NCBI GenBank assembly: GCA_029582155.1
Contig: CM055903.1
Span: 41,523,353-41,587,352 of the forward strand
Length of the DNA: 64,000 bases
DNA from: Panopea generosa
Taxonomy: Eukaryota > Mollusca > Bivalvia > Adapedonta > Hiatellidae
Direction: 5' to 3'
The notes beneath the pieces are model-generated. The model was given only the letters and a program-made list of their open reading frames with translations, did not search any database and had not been told where the DNA came from. A program made the position numbers and the translations under genes. Shown in pieces: positions 55,431-64,000 of this stretch. The first letter of the stretch is position 1. Every line of letters starts with the position of its first letter.

Positions 55431-57227
55431 GTAACAGAAATAAGAACAACACCAGCGTGTGAATTTATTAATTATACAAAACACGCATTCGATTATCAGT
55501 TGCATAACAAACGTGAAATGAAAGAAACTGTAAAAAACAATAGGTCAAATTGTTTTTATCATGCATAATACTATATTTCTGATGATTACTTATACATATA
55601 TAATTATGGCGAAATGCTTTACTTCATTTTCTTCAATTAAGCAAATATATCAAAATTCATCAAGTTAGCGGATACCCTCCTTTATCATGTACCAGCAATT
55701 TTAATTGGGGTATTCTTCAATACGATCCTGCTACCGAGGTCTCCGAAAATGGAATTGAATTGTAATGGAAATGTTTTCAAGAATTACAGCTTTTGTTCGA
55801 TAGTGGTGGTTGAGTCTCCCGGGAACAGGCATGATGTTTATATGGAATTCTTGTGATTGGAAATATTCTAAAACTTAATGTATTAGCTCCAAAATCATCT
55901 CGTAGGAACGCGGAAAACGAGATTCTGAGATAAGTCTAAAAATGTAAATCATGAAATAATACTAGAGCTTCTACCAGACGACAGTACCACGAGACGTTAT
56001 CAACATCTCGCGAGAGTTCTTCACGCGCTAATTTCTTATCTCATAACTGATAACAAAACAAACGATAAATTTTATTTTTATAAATTGAATGGTTGTCATG
56101 GTGTATGACAAAAACCTTTTACGGAATGACGTTTACATTGCAACATTCGCACCCTAATGGCGCCAATTCTGTACACGCACAATTTGCAGTAGCAGTTTCT
56201 TCCAGGGTAATCTTTATTGTATGTTAATGCTAACTTTTTGTTTCGTCTTGCAACTCATTAGGTCATTTGTACCAACCATAAACCGTATGGAGTGTCTAAT
56301 TCAAGAGAATTACCATCCACGTTTTGCAGCTTTCCACATATGTGAACGTCTGGGCATTTATCGTCACAGCCGGGGACGCCGGTCGTAGAATTATGAATGA
56401 TTATACCAAACCGAGTAATGACACCATGACGAAAAGGGTAACGGTGGTGCGTAGAAAAGAGCTGTAGTCAGAGAGCGCTTTGTGAAATACATAATATTTT
56501 GTTTAATTTTGTAGTTTTCAAGAAAACTTAAAATGCTATATTGAAATTGACGATAGGTAACTAAAATGATATGAATAACTTTATGGTATGACTCCGTGTT
56601 GTTATTATGCTGTGTGTAGATAACATAAACATATTTTCTTCCTTTATAGTTTTCGAGAGCTTATTGGGACCAGCTCATGCTGTATATGCATTTTCTTTTT
56701 CTTTGCATTTGAAACAAAAAAACACAACGTGGAATACCAATTAAAAACTGTTTGATTTAGACTGTTTGACTTCAAAGATATGCTTAGGCATTAAGCATTA
56801 AATTCGAATATACTTTATATAAATGGTATGACTAAGATATGAAACGTGTGATACGAATTTACAATTACTGTTACAATTACAAAACATTATTCAATAATGC
56901 AGGCCATCGGCTCAAAATACAAGTATATACAATATATAGGCACCAAGAGAATAATTCTTTACAATCAATTCAACAGGCATGTTATCATTTCAAAACATTT
57001 TTTTTTCTGTAAATCTAACATAAAATAGAATAAATAAAATTGAAAGAAGCAAAATCATGGGTTTGCTTATGGTATTTCATTGTCGTATTCTATTACTGTG
57101 GTTAAAGCACATTGATCTATACGTACATAGATAAACATAGAAAATATGAAATGTGTTAAATATAAAATGTGTACATCATTTTTGCAATATCTTTTAATCG
57201 TAGATTGTAACGTTAAAATGTTATCAA
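55431..57227. other. Unique stretch with a CpG-bearing island
   Basis: About 1.8 kb. The part 55900-56030 is more CpG-rich and contains the palindrome at 56006-56015. A diverged unit related to the following 47-bp array can be seen near 56820-56860 (TATGACTAAGATATGAAACG). No gene was recognised. Confidence 0.4.
56006..56015. promoter_or_regulatory. TCTCGCGAGA promoter-type palindrome
   Basis: A perfect copy of the TCTCGCGAGA word, known as a core element of many animal housekeeping promoters. It lies in a locally CpG-richer region, but no transcript structure is evident next to it. Confidence 0.25.
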
Positions 57228-57980
57228 AAATGTAGTATATAAATAGCTTGGCTTAGAAATTAAGCGTGTGAAACAAATGTAGTATATATAGTTTGACTTG
57301 GAAATTAGGCGTATGGAACGAGTGTAACATATAAATTGTCTGGCTTAAAAATTAAGCGTGTGAAACGAGTGTAGTATATAAATAGTCTGGCTTAGAAAGT
57401 AAGCGTGTGAAACGAGTGTAGTGTATAAATAGCATGGCTTAGAAATTAAACGTGTGAAACGAATGTAGTATATAAATAATCTGGCTTAAAATTAAGCGTG
57501 TGAAACGAGTGTGATGTATAAAAAGCGTGGTTTAGAAATATAGCGTTTGAAACGAATGTAGTATATAAAAAGTGTAAATTGGACATTAGGCGTGTGAAAC
57601 AAGTGTAGTATATACATTGTCTGGCTTAGAAATTAAGCGTGTGAAACAAGTGTAGTATATAAATTGTCTGGCTTAAAAATTAAGCGTGTGAAACGAGTGT
57701 AGTATATAAATAGTCTGGCTTAGAAAGTAAGCGTGTGCAACGAGTGTAGTGTATAAATAGCATTACTTAGAAATAAAACGTATGAAACGAGTGAAGTATA
57801 TAAATAATCTGGCTTAAAACTAAGCGTGTGAAACGAGTGTAATGTATAAAAAGCGTGGCTTAGAAATATAGCGTTTGAAACGAATGTAGTATATAAACAG
57901 TGTGACTTAAAAATTAGGCATCTGATACAAATATAGTAAATAAATATTATAGCTCAGAAATCAAACGTCTAATACGAATG
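57228..57980. repeat. 47-bp minisatellite with 328-bp higher-order period
   Basis: Units of about 47 bp contain GTAGTATATAAATAG, TCTGGCTTAGAAATTAAGCG and TGTGAAACGAGT. The segment starting at about 57333 is repeated at 57661 in the same variant order, a higher-order period of 328 bp (seven units). The last units are decayed. Confidence 0.93.
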
Positions 57981-58157
57981 TACAGTCAAATCTGTCTTAA
58001 GCAGCCAGTCAAGGGAAGGAGCGAAAATGGCCTTTAAAGACAGGTTGTTGCTTAATAGAGGTTAATATGCTCTAAAAGCATAGAAATGAGAAGTAGAAAA
58101 TGTGGCTGCTTAAGACAGGTGGCTGCTTAATAGACCACATACACAGGTTTGGCTGTA
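57981..58157. mobile_element. MITE, family M1, copy 4, inserted in the 47-bp array
   Basis: Complete copy with ends TACAGTCAAATCTGTCTTAAG and GACAGGTGGCTGC...ACAGGTTTGGCTGTA, 15-bp inverted repeats within TA. It lies in the opposite orientation to the 27.85- and 43.08-kb copies. The 47-bp array resumes right after it, so the MITE is younger than the array. Confidence 0.9.
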
Positions 58158-58280
58158 GTTTATAAACAGTGTGGCTTATAAATTAGACGTCTGATACGAA
58201 TGTAGTAAATAAACAGTGTGGCTTAGAAATAAGGCCTGTGAGACGAATGTAGTATGTAAGTAGTCTGGCTTTTAAGATAA
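58158..58280. repeat. 47-bp minisatellite, remainder after the MITE
   Basis: Two to three decayed units (AACAGTGTGGCTTAGAAATA, ACGAATGTAGTA) continue the array interrupted at 57981. Confidence 0.85.
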
Positions 58281-59119
58281 ATGTAAGTAGTAGATGAGAT
58301 TTTCTCAACATCGATCCAGGGCAAGGTCTAAATGTTTAATGTAAATAAAGTAGCCATTTACTTGTGGACGTACTCCATTATTTCTATAAAACTGTATGAC
58401 TCGTGTAACCTGTGATTGAACGAAAACGGTGTCAAACCCTACTATTTTAAACCGAACTTTGTGCAATAAAAATATAAATCAGTCTACTAGTATTTTGACA
58501 TCTTGATTTAACCGATTTCGAATTTGTTGACATACATCAAGTGGCAATGTAATAACTACAAATAATCCGCTCTGGCATATATCTGAACTGACATTTATAC
58601 AAGAATTGTATATAACCATTGTTTGTGGCATCCTCTGTTTTCCATCCGAAATCAATAGTATTCCCATATCTTAATAATGTATCTATATATGAAACAAAAC
58701 ATACCATCTATTGTTTGGAATAATACAAGCGGCAAATTTGAAATTATATACAATGATGCGGACGATTACCAACTGCTATTAAGTTATTTTTATATTTGAG
58801 AAATGCATAAACCATTATGTGTCACAAAACAAATTATATTTCTTTAGAAATAAAATTATATGAGTTATTTAATCAATTTAATGTACATTGTAATAAGCTA
58901 TTACTGAGTCTAATTCGATTTTAGGGGGAATGAAACAGAAGTACTCGCCTAGCAAACCTATCTGTTGAATACAGGAAATTTTTAAATGGTAAAAGAGAGT
59001 ATGTTTATATTTATATAAAACTAAAACTATCGTACAGAAACGTTAGAGAATCATTAATGGCATTCCTGTCTTATAATAATGAAAATTAAAAACAATATTT
59101 GAAATTATGCTAAGAAATT

Positions 59120-59122
<3 letters not shown>
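58281..59122. other. Unique AT-rich non-coding stretch
   Basis: About 840 bp without repeats, RNA boxes or credible open frames. Confidence 0.45.

Positions 59123-59174
<52 letters not shown>
59123..59174. repeat. (AG)n microsatellite
   Basis: About 26 AG units, followed by AAAGAGTGTGTGTG. A purine-only strand of this length can form triplex (H-DNA). Confidence 0.97.
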
Positions 59175-59180
<6 letters not shown>

Positions 59181-60560
59181 TGTGTGTGTATTTATTGAAC
59201 CAGTTATACACCAGTACTTTTTAATGGAATACCTGCTGGCGGGTTAAAAGGGTAACACATACTTAAATCAACATATGCAATAAATTTAGCTATCTCTTCA
59301 AATTAACATAGATAATCTGTTAAAATAAGACATTAATTGTATTTACATCGTCAGTTCACCCGCCACTCTATGCCTATTAAGTTGTTTATATTTATCTTTA
59401 CAATCAACTGGTAGATCAGCTGAAAACAAATCCAGAATAAAACACAGTTCAGATTTCGCCGATCTTTGTCGCAATAACACAATATTGTTGCTGATCCGTT
59501 ATGTCTATTTAATTGTATATTACACGATTACGTCAGTATCAGATTTTGGGCAACGTGTCCAACGAACCAATTAATGCTGTGATCATTAATAAGCGATTTC
59601 TCTACCACAAAATTACCTTCATTATTAGCAATATTGCCACTGTCATATCGCTATAACCTTTCGCTTAGTTTATCAGCAAAGATATCAACAGTATCAACAG
59701 AATCTGCTTTTTATCCTTTCCGAAATAATGCTATCAGATTAGACATCCTGAGATACCAATCGTATCATATCTAAGTCAGTATGTAAGGTGAATATTGTTG
59801 TGTCCTTTTTTTTGTAGGGGTATGTGTATACAGAAAGTCATTTTACATATCTGTATAAAAAAGGGTGTATGAAGTATTTGTAAACCTACCGCATTGGTTA
59901 GATGCGACCGATAAACCATCACCATATTTTACATTAAATCAAATAAAATACGAAAATCTTGTTTCGTGCCGTCGTATCTAGTAACTCTAAACGGTGTCTC
60001 GTTCGGGCATTTGGGTCTTTATTAGTTTTGAAAAATAATTTTCTTAAAAGAGGTGAGCGGTGTTTTATGTTTCATGAATCTAATAATCATCAATCATATT
60101 TCCTTGTCTAGATAAGAGATTGTGTTCGCTGCGACAGCGCCTTCAGGTCGGCAACATTGATGTTATTATGTCGAGGGATGGTGTTATATTAATTGATATT
60201 TAGGCAAAATTGTTAATTTACGAAAAATTGTGAAAATACGGCATTAATCATATCATACCGAATGTCTAACTTACACGCCAGCATCCGGCATATTAAATTG
60301 CGAGCAATTAACACATTTAAAACGAGACACAAGAATGACTGTAATTGAATGAAATGCGCGTAAGGACATTTTCACCAAACGATTATTATATGAAACAAAA
60401 TGTGTTGGAGTTTTATTAATTGGGTTCGGTAATAGTAAACTTTATTCAAAATAGTTGACGTACCACATGCTTAAGCGGAACAAACAATCAATTTAATAAG
60501 ATAATTAGCATCATTAATTAATATTGTTTCTTTTTAATTAATGAAACTAGCAACAGTAGA
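59175..60560. other. Unique stretch, possible regulatory islands
   Basis: About 1.4 kb. Parts at 59480-59720 and 60240-60380 are of higher complexity, with a RUNX-like ACCACAAA (about 59605), GATA words and TAATTGAATG-type homeodomain words. They are candidates for conserved non-coding elements only. No gene was recognised. Confidence 0.35.
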
Positions 60561-60562
60561 AA

Positions 60563-60622
60563 AACAACAACAACAACAACTCCAAAAATCAACAACAACA
60601 CCACCGACAAGATAACGACAAC

Positions 60623-60682
<60 letters not shown>
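60563..60682. repeat. (CAA)n and (GCA)n trinucleotide repeats
   Basis: An imperfect (CAA)n region from about 60563 is followed by about 19 perfect GCA units at 60624-60682. Frames crossing it (60518-60880 minus, poly-Ala or poly-Cys) are artefacts. On plus, a TAA at about 60613 blocks a polyglutamine reading that would join the two tracts. Confidence 0.96.
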
Positions 60683-60684
<2 letters not shown>

Positions 60685-63282
60685 TGAAAACTACAACAAT
60701 AACAACAAAATAACAACAAAAGAAACAAAAAACAACAAAGCATAACAATAAGACTAATATCGGATATAAAGGATCACCTAGAAGCATAGAACGCAAGCAA
60801 AAAAAAAAAAGAAAAAAAGGAAATAGCTGACTCGAATTAATTGAGGCTTTACATGAAGGGGGCAGCAACATAACACTCACGCCCTCTGGCGTCAGCTTAA
60901 TACTGACTGAGCCCCATGACTCTTATGCAACAGATACAACACGTCTTTTAAAAGAAGGGGGGTATTTATGTCAACCAAATAGTCCATCGGATTAGTAAAA
61001 TCAAATATGGGGTGAGTAAGCAATGCATTAAAAATCAGTATTGGTAAACAGCTCTTAAAAATACATACATATTATGTTACACCAAACCTTGAGGAATAAA
61101 GAATAGAGAACGTATCTGCAACCGAAACTTTCAGTTTCCATTAGAAGAATATTGAACATAGTGATTTCGCAACGTCAACATATTTTTTACATTATCGTGT
61201 TAATCACACATCAACCATTAACCAAATAAAAAAACTAATGTTTAATGATATAGAATATGATGTGACGATGGAGCAAGGAGGGAGGCAGACTCACACCGCT
61301 ATTATCTCCCTTGATTACTTCGGGCAGATGAAGGCGATAGAAATACAATTTTAGTTCTCTTTTTTTCTACTTTTATTTTCAGGGTTTTGTGCTGCAGTGG
61401 TTTATTATTTTCCTACCATGTTAAATATTCAATATTTTAGAAATCACCACTCAAACTTTGATGCTGATACCAGATTATTAGGTACTTCTGTATCATTTTT
61501 AAATTCAACCTAGTCAATCGCTGATATTTTCCTTTATAATTGCAGATCTTGAACCAGTGAAGAGTTTGAACCCAGACACATGCTACAGATTTGGTTGTTT
61601 TCACTGTTTTCGACATAAATATTACAAGAAGCCCTTTGTGAAATAGAATAGTGGTATGAGACGTTCAGTGTGTTTAGTTGGGCATACCAAACGTTATTGT
61701 CACCTCGTCTGTTTGTTTTACTATAATACTGTAATGCCTTTTTTGTATTAGTGAAGTCACGGTGACGATGTCCTTTGAATGTTGGCTGCATTCTCTTATT
61801 TATTATTAATGAAAAATGATTGACGGAAACATGTTGAATGCAAGAGGGATGCCGTAGTTGCTGTAGCCAGCGACGTGTTATGTCGCCATTGCAGGCTCTC
61901 AGCTCGCCGACAATTATGAAACATCTTTATCGCAATTCCATCTAGTAGTCAATCAAACAAACTCATTAAGTAGGTGGGAAATTATTTCTTTGATGTGTGC
62001 CGAGCTGGTAATTGATCCTTTATAACTTAATACCATATTTTAATTTTATGAAATATACAATTAATGAGCGGTGAGAAAAAAAACTATTACACATGAGTGT
62101 TGTAAGTGACATGGCAGTTTTGTTATATTTGACGCACGCACGTATTGTTTTTATTTTTCAATTCTTGTTTTATAACTAGATACACCAACAAACAACAAAG
62201 ACTTTTATTTACTATTTCACATGTTACATGTTACAACAGAGGAGAATGATACAATCACAAAAAAAAATAAAAAATAGTGTTACATAATTATATAGATACT
62301 TGAGACAAAGGACTTGTATAGTTAGAACTTTTTAATAAAGAAGGGGAGGCAAGACAAAGCATCAACATATAATCGAATATAGCCATACAGGCATGTTTTA
62401 TGTAAAACACGTAACTTAACAATAGTATATATACTAATAAGATGATATTTGTTGCAACAGTTTACTAGTTCAAAATAAATATCTAGACGTGAATGCAGAA
62501 TTGCAACATGTGCACGTCATTTTGATAAGTCAATCTAAATTTCTTATTCAGATATAAATGCTCTGAGGGGATTTTAGTTTCATTTAAAAACGGAATATAT
62601 TGACATTTCCAGCACTACCCTCGGGTTGTTCTTGGTTTACCAATATCCCCGAATACGCGGCAAATGACAGGCGGACCATCTGGTTTAAGTTCATCGAATA
62701 CCAACTGTTCAAACTTTAAAAGTTTCACGAAGGCCCGTGGGCACACTGTCAACTTTACGAGTCATGCTAGTCATCTGTTAAATGGAATTCATGGCTAGTG
62801 GTTAAATGTCTCCTGAGTACAGAATTGTTGACGCTCTTTGACCACTCGTGTATTGTAATATACCATGTATGTCTTAAGGCAATGTTTAATCAAATAGAAG
62901 AACAGCGTATGCACAACTCTGATTAAGTTATAGATAATGTGGTTTACTGTCAGTCAAGTAACCATAAGATTTTACCTATAACAAGTAATGAAATAAATAA
63001 TTACATATGTATATAATGTGATAATCTGTTATATATTTTTATATGTTTTATTATAATAATCTGTATTAATTATAGATACTCAATTAGATACAACCAGCAT
63101 TACATATTGTCATCACTTGATGATTGTGATACTATTTATAATTTTGAAATATCACCCTTACATTTATATATTATCTAAATATTGGCCACAGTTTCAAATA
63201 TCTCTACATAGATTCCTAAACTCAAATCTATAAAAAGCAATTACTTTATCTAAATTGATTATTTTGAAAAAATATCATTGAT
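60683..63282. other. Mostly unique non-coding stretch
   Basis: About 2.6 kb. An A-rich run lies at 60799-60821. The patches 61830-61970 and 62600-62790 are more complex (GCAGGCTCTCAGCTCGCC; AATACGCGGCAAATGACAGG) and may be regulatory. An inverted LINE-like tail (AAACAACAAAGACTTTTATT) is possible at about 62190. No gene was recognised. Confidence 0.4.
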
Positions 63283-63424
63283 CACTTAGTGAATATTTGT
63301 TCTGACTTCAATTTTGTTTGGTCATTTATAGTGTAATAAGTAAAAGTAAGCATTTAGAGAAATTGAAATGTTTTAGTCGACGAAAATCTCAACTTGAGAT
63401 GTAAAGGGAAACGGGCTCCTGGTT
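63283..63424. mobile_element. MITE-like repeat, family M4, copy 2
   Basis: TTTGTTCTGACTTCAATTTT, GGTCATTTATAGTGTAATAA and TAGAGAAATTGAAATGTTT match the copy at 53.9-54.1 kb. The right end has AAGGGAAACGGGCTCCTGG. Confidence 0.6.
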
Positions 63425-63449
63425 ATTACATTTTTCCTTTGGCATTGAA

Positions 63450-63738
63450 CTATATTGGTGTTTTAATGTCGCTATTATGTTTTATTGTTTTCAGTCATAT
63501 CACGACAATTTTTGCTTGAGGCAGTATTCTAATCACTGCCACAATGGATTACTCTGCCACATACACGTGTTGTAATACCCCACCCAGTCACATTATAACA
63601 AGCATCTAACTACTGCTGAACGCCAAACGAAGAAGATTTGGCACGTGGAACCATTTTGTAATCTTGGGTATGAGACGACCGGGCATCGAACCCACAACAT
63701 TCTACGTGCAAATAGGACAACCTATCACTAAGACAACG
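63450..63738 (-). mobile_element. tRNA-derived SINE, family C, full-length single-unit copy
   Basis: On the minus strand: A box TTGTCTTAGTGATAGGTTGT, B box TGTGGGTTCGATGCCCG, a body with GATTACAAAATGGTTCCACG, then one copy of the 94-bp unit (TGTGACTGGGTGGGGTATTA, TGTGGCAGTGATTAGAATAC, TGCCTCAAGC) and the tail GATATGACTGAAAACAAT. It gives the normal structure from which the 17-unit array at 36.66-38.26 kb was expanded. Confidence 0.9.
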
Positions 63739-64000
63739 CATGTTATCTTTATGAAGGATGTAATAATTTATTATTTGATAAATCATATATTAGTGTTTCA
63801 ATATTACGGTCAATGATGACTATTTTTATAGATGGTTAAAGTTCATTAGGCAATAATAAATTTCTTGCTAGATTATCATCCTCGATCGCCCCCTTATTTT
63901 CATGCCGCCCCAAACATTTTTAAAAAACAAAACAAAAAAACACTAAAAACTAAAAAAAAAAAAAAATTTAAAAAAAATAATATTCGCCCCACTCCCCCTT
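63739..64000. other. Non-coding window end
   Basis: AT-rich sequence ending in A-rich (63908-63975) and C-rich runs. Nothing else is recognised. Confidence 0.5.

Noticed and set aside
60518-60880. 120-codon ORF with poly-alanine
   Set aside because: Produced by the (GCA)n and (CAA)n repeats; the rest is hydrophobic low-complexity sequence with no domain.
1-64000. Retroviral, LTR, Polinton-like or other virus-derived elements
   Set aside because: No long terminal repeats, reverse transcriptase, integrase, capsid or polymerase signatures were recognised anywhere in the window.

Overview
The window reads as non-coding eukaryotic DNA, most likely from a bivalve mollusc. It is AT-rich and CpG-poor. 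No sizeable recognisable protein-coding gene, rRNA, functional tRNA gene or CRISPR array was found. The long open frames all lie in tandem repeats or low-complexity DNA. The bivalve assignment is an inference: several dispersed repeats here (starting AGAGGCCCATAGGCC, containing CTTGGTCAGAATGT, or ending CTTGGCGGAGCTCTTGTT) are types I associate with bivalve genomes, and there are several tRNA-derived SINEs. It is best read as a gene desert or a very large intron.

Layout. 1-5170: a 40-bp satellite in two blocks around a 355-bp triplicated repeat. 5180-5445: a small promoter-like cluster. 5.8-19.5 kb: SINEs, small inverted-repeat transposons (MITEs), sparse unique DNA, a textbook CTCF-type motif (17427-17440) and one short exon-like ORF (16683-16829). 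19.55-23.82 kb: a 4.3-kb segment bounded by inverted hairpin ends and holding several other repeats. 25.3-28.0 kb: a cluster of SINEs and MITEs. 28.3-31.0 kb: a 102-bp dimeric minisatellite that stays open in three reading frames. 31-36.5 kb: mostly unique AT-rich DNA with hairpin elements. 36.5-38.3 kb: a SINE whose 3' part is amplified into seventeen 94-bp units. 38.97-39.21 kb: a possible terminal exon. 40-47 kb: degenerate repeats, LINE-like tails and a 38-bp array. 48-55 kb: SINEs, dispersed repeats and a nested MITE. 57.2-58.3 kb: a 47-bp array split by a MITE. 58.3-64 kb: mostly unique DNA with microsatellites and one full-length SINE.

There is no gene system to describe. The informative content is how the repeats formed: tandem arrays grown from a SINE, MITEs inside arrays and inside each other, and higher-order periods inside satellites. 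The most unusual item is the SINE-derived satellite at 36660-38258. A normal single-unit copy of the same SINE lies at 63450-63738 on the other strand, so its origin can be read within this window.
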